64,000 nucleotides of DNA from Rhizomys pruinosus. Lineage: Eukaryota; Chordata; Mammalia; Rodentia; Spalacidae. Positions 46,893-57,999 of this stretch are shown here, one piece after another; the stretch's first letter is position 1, and every line of letters starts with the position of its first letter. The stretch covers positions 1,879,171 through 1,943,170 of the forward strand of contig VZQC01012376.1 in assembly GCA_009823505.1 (NCBI GenBank), in the 5' to 3' direction. The notes beneath the pieces are model-generated. The model searched no databases and had not been told where the DNA came from. It worked only from the letters and a program-made list of their open reading frames with translations. The position numbers and the translations under genes are program-made.

Positions 46893-47385
46893 CTTCCGTC
46901 ACTTAGCCTAAATACAGGGCAGGGCAGAGTCAGGTCAATGCCAAGCAGTGTTGTCTGGCTCCAAAGGCCCTAGAGAGCCCACTGGACTGTCCTGCCTAGG
47001 CCCAGCAGCAGGCCTCCTGGAGGCTTCAGCAGAAGTGGCTCCTGGTCTTCGACTGCTACCCTATAGTCACCATCCTGGGCTTTCAGAGTCTGGAGCACTG
47101 CGCCTTCAGAAGGCTCAGCAGAGATAGGGTGGGCTCAAGTCAACTTTGTATAAAATAAAAGGTCAGATGTTCTGTTGATATGTCACACTTACCAAATGTA
47201 GCTACGAAAATACATATGAGATCACGGAAGACATGAGGCATTTAAGTATCTACAGAACAAAATCCATCTTTCCGTTCAGTTGTGCTGGAGTTCTGACCCC
47301 TGGCTGTATGCTTAGAAAAATAGAAGACAAATGTACGCTACTTAGAAACTAAAAATAAGTTTTTAAAACTTCAAATTTTAGGACT

Positions 47386-47391
47386 TTTATT
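47386..47391 (-). terminator. Candidate INTS10 poly(A) signal (AATAAA)
   Basis: The plus strand reads tttatt, so the transcript would contain AATAAA 222 bases past the stop codon. It is the first canonical hexamer downstream of the coding region. Confidence 0.55.
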
Positions 47392-47613
47392 TACAAAACA
47401 GATTGACTTTCATCTTTTATAAACATTACAAAAACCTGAACTCTTGAAAATAGAAAGAACCTCTCACACTCTCGGGAGCCACTTCTAAGCAATCCACGAG
47501 TTAGAACTCAGGTGGTTTCCCTCATCCTGAGCCCTGGCCCCCGATGCTCAGGACCACCAGGTGTCTTCCTCAGTCACACACAGCTGAGCTGCCAATGGTC
47601 CCAGGGCCCCCAG
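47386..47613 (-). other. INTS10: INTS10 3' UTR to first poly(A) signal
   Basis: From the stop codon the minus strand runs 222 bases to an AATAAA at 47386-47391, which would place the cleavage site near 47365-47375. The stretch has no open frame and no SINE, as expected for a short 3' UTR. A longer isoform using the signal near 46374 cannot be excluded. Confidence 0.6.
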
Positions 47614-47770
47614 TCAGGTCAGAGTCTGGAGGAGCAAGATCTTCTCGTTAATGCAGAACCGGTGCAGCACCACCATCAGGTTCTCACCACAGCGGGAGAC
47701 CTGGCGCTCCATGGCCAGGCGGAAGTCCTCCTTCACTCCTTTGGTGATGCCCCGAGTGACCGTGTGATGC
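47614..47770 (-). CDS. INTS10: INTS10 last coding exon and stop
   Basis: The 157-bp coding part begins after the acceptor gacctcag. Its G completes a Lys codon, then [33 protein letters not shown] and [18 protein letters not shown] follow, and the frame ends at TGA (47614-47616). The C-terminus matches the known end of INTS10. In the Integrator literature this C-terminal part of INTS10 belongs to the arm module with INTS13 and INTS14; that role is family knowledge, not visible here. The preceding intron is 5.05 kb. Confidence 0.94.
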
Positions 47771-50700
47771 CTGAGGTCAGCGACAAGGAAACAGAAGGAG
47801 AACAGGGTTAGGAGCAGCATCATGGACCAGTGTTCCCTGGGTAGGACTCAACCCTGCCTCACAGCTAAGTGCAGTAAGTGACACATTAAAACCAAATTGA
47901 AAAAGAAAAAAGCTACAACCAGATAACTACACCCAGTCTTAGGAAGTCTGAACCTTGTGCAGACAGCCTTCCTACCCTAGGCTACATCACTTCAAGCAGC
48001 CGAATGCTGGCTGGCTGCTTCTCAATCTTGGAGCTCACACAGTCCATGGCTAGAGGTGCGCAGGGTCCCAGCCTCATTGGCCTCAATGGGTCCCTCCGGC
48101 CAGCAGATGCTACAGAGACAGCCTTGGGAAGAAGGGACCCAGCAAGGCCCGATCACCAAGGAGAAACCCATCAGGGCCCCACAGCTGGGCACATTCCTGC
48201 ACCCCTAGAGCCAGAACAGGGCAGCTCCTGAGCACTGTGTCTGTCCTGCCCCCCTGGAGAAAAAGCAGGGGGCATTGGACCCCCGAGGCAGGGATGTGTC
48301 AGAATCACCGCCAATGAGGTCCCAGAAAAGCAGATCTTTCCAGATGTTTGCACATCTGTGGAAGGGTTAGCGGGAGCAAAAGCCAAGAGGTGTCTAACTG
48401 TGCCCCAAAAGCTGTGCGTTAGAGGACAGAAAGGACAAACAGAATCCTGGAAACTGAGGACAACAAAATGAACAGAGGGAAAGAGAAGTCCAGCAAAACT
48501 CGGTGGACTGGACTGCAAGGGAAGGGGTCAGCTACTAGTTTGGTAATGTGACAGATTTAGACAAACAAAGGCCACCTGTCCCCCACCCCACCTCCTAACT
48601 TCCTTCAGATGGTCACAAGGTTTGAACAGCAGGCTTTTATGTGTGGGCAAACTGAGGCTGTTGAGATCACTCTAAAACATTTGTTTCTAAAATACATGCT
48701 CATGTCAGGTGTCTAAAGCTGCAGTGTAGCAGTAGGAAAACGCCAGGCTTAGACATGAACATACTACAGGATGCATGACAGCCCAAGGCCATTTTAGAGG
48801 ACTTCGTGGAGAAAGCAGGGCCATAAGAAATGCCACAGTTCTGTATGGACGCTTGGTGTGCTGGGCGTCAGTGAGGTCAAGGCTCTGGGTCCTGCTGGCA
48901 GGAGATGCACACTGCTCGTGCTGCCTTGAGACGCTGCTCTTCTGGGTCCCTGAGCTGCATCCTAAATTGGACCAAGTATGAGTTACTAACATCTACACGG
49001 GCCACATGGCACGTCAGATGTCAAAGGGCAAACTAGTCCCCCATACTAATAAAAGTAGAGTTAAACCTTGCACCCTGCTGGTCACGGCCCAGTGGGATTA
49101 CTTCCACACATTAAGAGCAGCACAAGGCAAATCTATCTGCATGAGAACCTCTATCCATATAAGTTTGGATGACGATGTCAAGTGTAGTCAAGCTCCACAG
49201 GACCTGTCAGTGAAAGATGAACCTTGTTGATTTCATCTAGCTTGGTTGTGCAGGTTATATCATTGAGATTTGAGTAAGTGCACACTATGACGTCGATACA
49301 ATGACATGGACGTGTCCTCGTTGTTAAGTGGCCCATGTAGTTAGCACTTAGGGTTTAAGAACAGGAGAACCTAGCTAATAAACATGGCAGCATGATAGTC
49401 TATCAAATATTCCCAATTCAGAAAAGTAGGGTCAAAAAAATCCAGCCCTGAGTGGTAGGAAAACATTGTATACATGTCTAGAGCAAAAATGAACACTGGC
49501 CATTAACATGAAAACCCATAAATAAAACTTTACTTGAAGTAAGTACACCAGCATCCTTAAATATTCATGACCCAATAATGTTATCAAAAAAGAACCCCAC
49601 CTTAGCTCTTCTATCTAATGAGTCTTTGTCTAACACAGTTTTATCAAACCTTCATTTCTTTTTCCTTCCCCAAATCCATAATGATTTTTAAATTCAACAC
49701 AAACACACTAGCAAGTCATGGAAAAAAATTAAAAATGTTACAATATTTACAACCAGATGGTTTGCCAAGGAATGCGGAACAAATTAAAAAAAAATAAACA
49801 AAGCATGAAAAAGAGCACTGAGAACAGAGAGCTGGAAACCATGGGCGGAAAAACATGTCGACAAACAGCACACTATGAGCAGGTGTTTCCACTTGGTACC
49901 TGTCAGCAGTCTGTATGCTGGGCTGAAGCACAGGTAAGAATTCCTGCTGCAGTAACCCCATGGGAGGGCTAGAAGGCCTTTAAAAAACAGCAAACAGCAG
50001 CATTCAAACACCCACACCGGCTCACCCTGCACTGCAAAAACAACACTCCGGAGAAGATACACAAGACTGGAAGCGGACTGTACAGAAACTTGAACCTCCA
50101 TAAGCCCCTGGCCGTGGCGTGTTGTCAGGGGGACTGGGAAACACTGGGAGCCCCAGCGCACCCGCTGCGGGTGCCAGTCTAGAGGCATCTTGGCTCCTGG
50201 TCCCAGAGCTCCGTCCAATTGTGATTTGGAGTAAAAAGCCATCAGCAGGGAAGAGGACGACGAAGATGGCAACAGGCGGGTTAACGTCTGAGAGAACCTG
50301 ACTCCGAGTCCAGCCTCCCTCCCTCACTCTTCTCCTGCCACGCCCAGCCCAGATTACGCCTGGTGGTGCTGCGTAGCCACCTCTGAAGGACTCAAGTCCC
50401 AAACTGGGGTGGCGCTTCGAAGAGGAATTAGAGGGGCTGATAGTGTTTTCAGTAAAGAAAGGGTGAGCTTGAAATTCAGACAACTATTGAGAAAAGCAAC
50501 TGATGGGGGGAGGGGGTAGACATCTGGGACCCATGGCTTTGTAGAATTCTGTAATAAAGATTTGGTATATTAGCTGGTAATCACCTCAGAGAGCATTATC
50601 GTTTCCCATTTTAATCCAGTCTAGTGCGACTAGGGTACTCTAAATATCAGCATAGAAACATTTTTTTTTTAATTTTAACACATGTCAGAACAAAATGTCT

Positions 50701-52822
50701 ATAGCATGAAGAGCTCGTTCTTCCTGTGGTCCAGGCACCAGGTGCCCGGTGTTTGTACTGTACCTGTGTGCATCCAAGATGCCAGGACTAGGACAAACTC
50801 ACAACCTTACCCCAAGGGGAGGAGCTGTGCACTGCTCACATCTCTGCCACTCATCTGGAGGGACCACCCAAAAGGTCTGCAATGGCTTCAGAGAGTTTGT
50901 TTGGAACCCAAGGGAAAAGGAATATAGATAGTTTTATTCAAGAGTCTAATCACACCTCAGTTAGTCAAAGCTCTCTGTTGTATGCAGTCTGATTCTCTTG
51001 GTGTCATTTAGGTACAGATCATCTGAAATACGATTTCAGGTTCACCTGAGACCCACCTCACAGAGAACATTCGGTGAATTCCTACAAGGTCAGGCCACTA
51101 GGTGCCAACCTCTAGTCCTGTTTCCAAGCCTATTAAAATGGATTTCTAGGAGTCTTGTCTTCAATGGGACAGTCAAGGGAATTAACATTGATCAAGGGGG
51201 GAAGCCTGCAAATGCAGGACGGGCATTCCCCTCCCAGCGACATCATCTGGGAATCTGATACTTCCCTCCTCACTGTAAATTCTAAGTCCTAGGGACTGTC
51301 TGTAGGTTAACACTATGCAAGTTCAGAAAATGTGGGAAAGGAAGGGCCAGGACAGTGAAGACTGGAGTTCAACCGCTGAGCAAATCCATGCCATCTCTGA
51401 GCTATGACCATCTACAGGTTGACTGCTCTGCAGGCAGAATCTGGCTCTACTACGATCATCTACACTATGACAATGCTGAATTTTGATGAACTAAAAAGCT
51501 TTGTTAAAGGTATTCAATTTCAGGACCTGGACGCCCTAGCAGAAAATGGGCCACCTGGGTGCAAGCAATCTTAATTTTCGCAGCGGAATGAGGACTCTTG
51601 GAATCGTGCAGTAATTTGCATCCTCCATAGCTTCGGTTCACAATCTTAGGAGTCCACAGAGGAAACAAGTTTATTTACTCAATTTTCATTAAATAACCTC
51701 AACTATAAGGAGTGTTGTGCTTTCTTAAACAATGTCCTTATTCTTTACTTTGAATGCTTAAGACGTTTAATATCATTTATAAGGTGGAAGGAAGGGTGTC
51801 TTGGTCTCGACATTCTTTACAACTGTCCACCCACAGGGCTCTATTCTTGCTATGGGATAAAAAGAAATGCTTGCTATGGACCACATTCCCAAGGTTATGG
51901 AAATCCAGGATCTCTTGCGATGTCCCTCTAACGTCCATAGCCTCTCCCACAGAACAAGGCCAGACATTTTGCTTTCAGCTTGCTTCTGCCATGAAGGAAT
52001 GAAGGGAAAGGCGGCCAGTCTTAACAATACGTTCTTCCCAAGTCTGGGTTCAGTCTCTTACGGTAACTCTGACACTGATTACAGACACACTGAATACACA
52101 GGAGGCACGGGGGAGGAGGGTGTGGAAACTGCAGGTGGCACTTAGAGCAGAGAGGATATACTAGCCAAACTAATGAGAATCGAAGAGAGAAGCAAGATTT
52201 ATGAGCTATTTAAAAATCATGAATGAATGGTCACTACTCAGTATTTTCATCTGGGCCAAACTGGAATTTCTGTAGCATCCTACGGCATGCCTGGGACTGA
52301 GTACTTCCAGGATCATTTCTTGGGGCAGGCCTGCTCCCGGTCTCACTAGGCCTAGCTATGTAAGTGAACACTACTTAAGTGATAAGGACTGCTTTGGAGA
52401 CATTAAATATAGTTTATAAAGAAAAGCTGTAGATTCTTTTTCCTAACAAATTTTCCTAATCCGGCACAGCTTTAAGCACAGCTGCTTTTTAATGAAAAGC
52501 ACTTTATGTCTAATCAGAAATGTATACTAAATTTTGGAAAAGACATCATAAAGAAATTTCCGTCTAGTGAAAAAACATCTCAATTTAAGCAATATATATA
52601 TATATATATATATTAATAAATTTGATTGTTGGTTTTAAATGTAGTTGGGGAGATGCAAGACTTTCAAAAGATACCCAGAATGAAACTAACCCTTGAAAAC
52701 AGAGACCAGGTTTGGATTCCTTTCTATTAAATTTCCAAGAGGTACAGAAATTTACAAATAAGTCATTCAAGCACACAAAAGTTGAGCACTCTGCTTGGAA
52801 GAACAAAAGACAGCCTGCTTAC
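47771..52822 (-). other. INTS10 last intron
   Basis: This 5.05-kb intron is notably free of SINEs. The only outstanding content is a GC-rich, CpG-containing stretch at about 50090-50430 (described as a finding) and a TA tract at 52590-52614. Confidence 0.6.
52590..52614 (+). repeat. (TA)n microsatellite
   Basis: About 12 TA units inside the last intron of INTS10. Confidence 0.93.
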
Positions 52823-52916
52823 TTGATCAGCATTCCTTGATTTGGGAGTAATTCCAGATGAATCTTTCCTCCTTCCTGGGTTCTTAAGTAGGCAAACTCT
52901 TCTAGCATATCAATGT
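52823..52916 (-). CDS. INTS10: INTS10 coding exon (fifth of six)
   Basis: This exon has 94 bp. Joined to the A from the previous exon it reads [20 protein letters not shown] then [11 protein letters not shown], and leaves AA to be completed to Lys by the G of the last exon. The acceptor is ctccag and the donor is ATCAA|gtaagc. The frame also stays open upstream of the acceptor, but that extra sequence is intron and does not match the family. Confidence 0.93.
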
Positions 52917-53477
52917 CTGGAGGGTCAGATTCAGGTCGAACACACAAGACAAGGGGTCCTGTTCCCCCAGCTCTCGGTAGGCCAAAGGCTTGCTTACCAC
53001 CGTCCCACTGACAGCCATAGTCGGTTCTCGAATGTGGCACTATCAGATTCTTACACCAACCAAACTGCCCCATGAAAAGAACTTTTGGCACAAGATCTGC
53101 CAGGCTGAGCTGGGGTATGACTCAGTGGCAGAACCTTCACCTGACCTGCTTAGGACCCCCCAGAAGACTCAGGCTAAAGGACATACAATGTGTTTCCTAT
53201 GGAGATAATCAAACAGACTACATGGTCATAAAAGCATTTTTTTTGTACTAAAAAAATCTAGGAGCGGGAGGATGGTTCTGGGTGATAAAATATGAATCAT
53301 AAAAATGAAGTGGTTATTGCTCCATCCCAGTAGACAGGACTTTCCGAAGCCCAAGAGAAGCTTCCGAGAATCCAGACAACTCCATACGAAACCCTTGTGG
53401 CATTCACGTGTGGCCTTCTAAGAGAAGCATTCTGCAACTTTCAGTAGATTCTTTTAAAGACGTTAAAAATGACTGCG

Positions 53478-53510
53478 TGTGTGTGTATGTGTGTGTGTGT
53501 GTGTGTGTGA
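53478..53510 (+). repeat. (GT)n microsatellite
   Basis: About 15 GT units with one TAT break, in the intron between the fourth and fifth exons. Confidence 0.93.
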
Positions 53511-54082
53511 CACATGTACAGCATATATTTCCTATATCCTGCCACTCAAGATAAGCCGCTATGATCAACAATAAAATGAAAACATCCAAACCAGTGTGCG
53601 CCCTTCAATTCAAAGGTCTTTCCCTCAAAAACATGTGAATCAAAGGCTGAAGCCATGCAAACAACTCTGGGCTGCATTAACTTAACCTTTGGTGGCTGTG
53701 TCGATGTGGGCCTGGGGCTGATCCCCCCCCTCCCCAAGGCCATGCAGAACACTCTCCATAGATAAAGGCCAAGGTACTATTCTATTCTATGGGCACATCA
53801 ACCACTCCAGCCTTGCTGAGAACCCACAGATGATTCCAACTCCAGACTCTCTGAGACCTTGAGTCAGCTAGAGGGGAGCAGGGGAGCGGCACCCACAGTC
53901 CTGATTCCTTGCGTTTTCTCTTTGTAACAGAGGCAACTGCCACAGCCTCACTCCAAATCATCATTCCCTCCCCACCCCAATAGTAAAAGCAGCATCTCTA
54001 CCAAAAATGGTCTTCATTTTCCTACAATCCTCGCATGCTAAAACTCAGAAGTGGTTAAGATTAAACAAGAAAAAAAGGATAC

Positions 54083-54245
54083 TCGTGACATAATTGAAGA
54101 AATTCTCATATTGGAAATTTCCTTGCTGGCAAATCTTACTGACAGCTTTCAGGAAAAGGTTCTCTCCCCGTGGCCACTCCTGCTGGAGCAGTACAATCAC
54201 GTGGCCCAGCGCCATGTCATCTCTGTTGTCTGTGAAAGCTCTCAG
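54083..54245 (-). CDS. INTS10: INTS10 coding exon (fourth of six)
   Basis: This exon has 163 bp: 54 codons from [20 protein letters not shown] through [18 protein letters not shown] to FFNYVT, plus one base (A) of an Asn codon. It is one of the most conserved stretches of the INTS10 C-terminal region. The acceptor cttacag has a good pyrimidine context. The donor reads ACGA|gtatcc, which is a weak U1 match (A at -1, C at +5 and +6). Only this position restores the frame with the next exon, giving T-N-I-D-M. The exon is phase 0 at its start and phase 1 at its end. Confidence 0.93.
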
Positions 54246-54611
54246 CTGTAAGACAAAGATTTATATAAAAAGAAAATCACAGGGAATCTAATACACCAAA
54301 TGTAATCCCCTGAAACAAGGCTGTATATGTCAATATATGATAAAAGTCAATAAAGCAGATACACATAAACAATAAACAGAATAAAAAAAAAGTCAATAAA
54401 GCAGAAAATAAAATGGTGAAAATCACACCCTGCTCAGGAGGGTGGATTCCAGAGAACCTGGCCTCCCTCTGCGGGCTGTGCATGGGAGGTGACAGCTTTT
54501 AGACCAGAGTTGGACATAAACAGGTAAACTGGAAGCTTCTGAGTGTGAGAATCAGAGAGAAAGCTGTCTTCTCACACAGAAAAAAAAAAAAAAAGGAATA
54601 TTTTCTCTCTT

Positions 54612-54796
54612 TTTTTCATTTGACACGAGGTCTCAAGTATTCTAGGTTAGCCTTGTACTCCTTCTGTGGCTGAGGATATCCATGAACTTCTGACCCCACT
54701 GCCTGGAGCACTGGTATCACAGGCATACATGATCAAGGTTGGTTTGTGCAATGCTGAGGATTGAAACCAGGGCTTCGTGGATGCTAGGCAAGCACA
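54612..54796 (-). repeat. B4 SINE, antisense
   Basis: The left part (gacacgaggtctcaagtatt, gttagccttgtactccttct) is an old B1. The right part (atgctgaggattgaaacc and atgctaggcaagcacactcc) is a reversed ID-like part. Confidence 0.55.
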
Positions 54797-55405
54797 CTCC
54801 AGCCAGACACCCTCAACTCTAGAGGCATCTCTTGAGGGATGACTGTGAGCAGAAAAGCAGGTCAGAAACCATGTGGGAGAGAAGGGTTTGAGAAGAGCAT
54901 GGTATTCAGTGAAAGGAAAGACACAAGGAATAAAAAGTCTGCAAGTCTGTACTCCAGAAAAGGACAAACGGGCAGCTATGCATAGAAATCACACTTTGGA
55001 TTGCTTCTATTGTCCCAAACACTGTTACCCTTTTGCAGATAAGCCTTGAAACCATTCAATCTCCACCCTGAGGCTCTGTTGCTCAGTAGGCGAGGGCTGT
55101 GGTATGCCCCAGCAGTCCTAGAAGCCTCCCAGCGCTGTTTGGCCTTTACTGGTACTGATCCTCAAGTCTAAATCAATGGACTCCTGGTCTACCTTTGAAC
55201 TCAACATTTATATTGTCTTCTTGAGGATGGGGGCCATTTCCTATTCCTCTGCTTGTTAATTCCCAGCCCCTGTGCTTTTCCTACTATAGCCACCTGCCTT
55301 GTAAAAGTACAGAACAACTGTGATCAAAGCTCTCACTTCAAGATATGGCAGCTCATCAGGAGATCATTGCAAAGGGAATGTGCTTCATGCTAATCTTAAG
55401 CTTAC

Positions 55406-55485
55406 CTTAAAGCATGCTAGCATCAAATGCAGGCAGTATGGCATGATAGCCTTGCTGGTACAGGGCAGGAGCTTCAGATCCGAAC
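55406..55485 (-). CDS. INTS10: INTS10 coding exon (third of six)
   Basis: This exon has 80 bp. With the G carried over it encodes 27 residues from [18 protein letters not shown] to LMLACFK, a short hydrophobic helical segment. The acceptor is gtgttag and the donor is AAG|gtaagc, a strong splice site. It starts in phase 1 and ends in phase 0. It was too short to appear as an open frame of its own and was found from the frame left by the neighbouring exons. Two imperfect copies of a 95-100 bp sequence (about 54913-55013 and 55599-55692) lie on either side of it in the introns. Confidence 0.92.
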
Positions 55486-55865
55486 CTAACACAAAACCAG
55501 AATGCTAGTGAACTTTATTCTCAAAGAGAACAGCTTTGAAAAGCAGAAGCTAGCTGAAGATGCTTCCCCAGTAAGATAAGCAGTAGCTCCATTAGGACAA
55601 AGGAAAGACACAAGGAATAAAAAGTCTGAACTCCAGAAAAGGACAAATGAGCAGCTATGAAGAAAAATCATACTTTGGATTGCTTCTATTGTAAATGGTA
55701 AAATACAATTATACTTTTTGATGGTGACATTGACTTTTGATGGTCTCTAGATTTCATTTCTCAAGTGTCTTTCCTAAACTCCAAATGCTGATTATAAAAC
55801 ACTTCAAATTTGTAGAGAGTCATAAAGAAGGAATCTCACAAACCCAGTGCACATGACCCTCAGTT

Positions 55866-56119
55866 TTTTTTTTTTAATTTTTTATTTATTTATTTTTTTT
55901 TATGTGTATGAATGTATTGTCTGCATGCAGGTCTGCGCACCCGTGTCGTGCGATGCCGCGGAGGTCAGAAGACGGTCTTGGATTCCCCTGGAACTGGAGT
56001 TCTCCTGGAACCGGAGTCACAGACGGTTCTTAGCCGCCATGTGGGTGCTGGGGATCGAACCCGGGTCCTCTGCAAGAGCGGTCGTCGCTCTTAACCGCTA
56101 GGCCATCCCTCCAGCCCCC
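55866..56119 (-). repeat. Young B2 SINE with internal duplication, next to the gap
   Basis: Antisense, high CpG (gtcgtgcgatgccgcggagg; gggatcgaacccgggtcctc). The tRNA-like head ends in ccctccagccccc just where the N run begins. Confidence 0.94.
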
Positions 56120-57043
56120 NNNNNNNNNNNNNNNNNNNNNNNNNNNNNNNNNNNNNNNNNNNNNNNNNNNNNNNNNNNNNNNNNNNNNNNNNNNNNNNNN
56201 NNNNNNNNNNNNNNNNNNNNNNNNNNNNNNNNNNNNNNNNNNNNNNNNNNNNNNNNNNNNNNNNNNNNNNNNNNNNNNNNNNNNNNNNNNNNNNNNNNNN
56301 NNNNNNNNNNNNNNNNNNNNNNNNNNNNNNNNNNNNNNNNNNNNNNNNNNNNNNNNNNNNNNNNNNNNNNNNNNNNNNNNNNNNNNNNNNNNNNNNNNNN
56401 NNNNNNNNNNNNNNNNNNNNNNNNNNNNNNNNNNNNNNNNNNNNNNNNNNNNNNNNNNNNNNNNNNNNNNNNNNNNNNNNNNNNNNNNNNNNNNNNNNNN
56501 NNNNNNNNNNNNNNNNNNNNNNNNNNNNNNNNNNNNNNNNNNNNNNNNNNNNNNNNNNNNNNNNNNNNNNNNNNNNNNNNNNNNNNNNNNNNNNNNNNNN
56601 NNNNNNNNNNNNNNNNNNNNNNNNNNNNNNNNNNNNNNNNNNNNNNNNNNNNNNNNNNNNNNNNNNNNNNNNNNNNNNNNNNNNNNNNNNNNNNNNNNNN
56701 NNNNNNNNNNNNNNNNNNNNNNNNNNNNNNNNNNNNNNNNNNNNNNNNNNNNNNNNNNNNNNNNNNNNNNNNNNNNNNNNNNNNNNNNNNNNNNNNNNNN
56801 NNNNNNNNNNNNNNNNNNNNNNNNNNNNNNNNNNNNNNNNNNNNNNNNNNNNNNNNNNNNNNNNNNNNNNNNNNNNNNNNNNNNNNNNNNNNNNNNNNNN
56901 NNNNNNNNNNNNNNNNNNNNNNNNNNNNNNNNNNNNNNNNNNNNNNNNNNNNNNNNNNNNNNNNNNNNNNNNNNNNNNNNNNNNNNNNNNNNNNNNNNNN
57001 NNNNNNNNNNNNNNNNNNNNNNNNNNNNNNNNNNNNNNNNNNN
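56120..57043. other. Assembly gap (924 N)
   Basis: Inside an INTS10 intron, between a young B2 and the KTN1-like retrocopy. A coding exon is not expected here, since the exons on both sides join directly in frame. Confidence 0.98.
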
Positions 57044-57758
57044 GTGTACAACATTAGTATTAAAATGTTAAATTTCATGTTGTCTTTACCACTTTGATCT
57101 TCTGAACAATTAATTGAGCAAAATAAAGTATAAGATTACATTTATTTTATCTTTAGGAATGGAAAGGTCTAATTATTCAAACAGTTTTATTATAAAACTA
57201 AACTCTGGAGGTGTCTACAGAGTTGGCTTTTTTAAATTTTTTTTCTCTTTAAATCAGTAGTCTAACAAGGATTAGAAAAGACAAAACTCTGTTCAGTGTT
57301 TGACAAAGTAGAAAGGGTGAAAACATAAATAAGGCTTTAATTTGGCAAAATATAATACAATGCCTTCTGTTCTCTTCCAAGGAATAGTTTCCCAAGTGCT
57401 TCACTTGGTATTCTTTAAGTGATCCATATCCCAGACCTGGTTTATTACTTCTCCTTTGTGAGCTGCTGGTTTACTTCCTGAAGCAACTGCTGTAGCTGTG
57501 TGACAGTCTGATTGAGACTTGTGGACATTGTCTCTTTCTCAGGAGATTCCATTTCTGGGGAAACATCACTATTCTCAATAACAGCAGTGTCTCCAGCAGC
57601 TTTTATTGAAATTTTTGAATGGATAAAATTCAGGGACTGTTGGGCCTTATGCAAATCATCAGCTACCTTCTTTCTTTCACTTTGCTCATTTTTAAGTTTT
57701 GTGAGTGTTTCATTTAACTGTGTCTTCAGCTCTTTACATCTTAAATCTGTGTCCACCC
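57044..57758 (-). pseudogene. 5'-truncated retrocopy, probably of the kinectin (KTN1) mRNA 3' end
   Basis: On the minus strand 57756-57445 is an open frame of 103 codons without introns. It is rich in E, K, Q and L in heptad-like order (ELKTQLNETLTKLKNEQSE, SLNQTVTQLQQLLQEVNQQ) and ends TKEK then TAA. It is a long coiled coil and I recognise it as the C-terminal end of kinectin, an ER membrane protein that binds kinesin; that identification is from memory of the family. About 400 bases of A/T-rich 3' UTR-like sequence follow until the gap at 57043 cuts it off, so any poly(A) tail is hidden. Similarity stops at about 57758, where an unrelated tandem repeat starts. There is no start codon or promoter, and it sits inside an INTS10 intron in the same orientation. 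The frame is intact, which suggests a recent insertion. Confidence 0.6.
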
Positions 57759-57791
57759 AGGGGCAGGAAGCAGCAAGGCATGAACACCTTT

Positions 57792-57864
57792 CTATACAGG
57801 GGACCCTCTGCAGACATACCTAACACATCTATACAGGGACCCTCTGCAGACATACCTAACACAT
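57792..57864 (+). repeat. Two-copy 36-bp tandem duplication
   Basis: ctatacaggggaccctctgc and ctatacagggaccctctgca each continue with agacatacctaacaca. One G differs. It starts about 34 bp from the 5' end of the retrocopy. Confidence 0.9.
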
Positions 57865-57999
57865 TATATGTTGAAACAAAGGCTTCAGGAAATGACATTT
57901 ACCCTTTCTAGTTGAAATACAATCTTCTAAGTTACTCTATTTCATTAAAAAAGAAAATTTCTGGTTGAAACTCATGACCCAGTGGGTAAAGACCCCGTT

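Noticed and set aside
46582..46902. 106-codon minus-strand frame rich in HAHAHAHT
   Set aside because: Begins in a GTGCGT microsatellite; the remainder is 3' flank of INTS10 without family similarity.
56098..57078. 326-codon minus-strand frame
   Set aside because: Almost wholly N; the ends are a B2 head and retrocopy 3' UTR.
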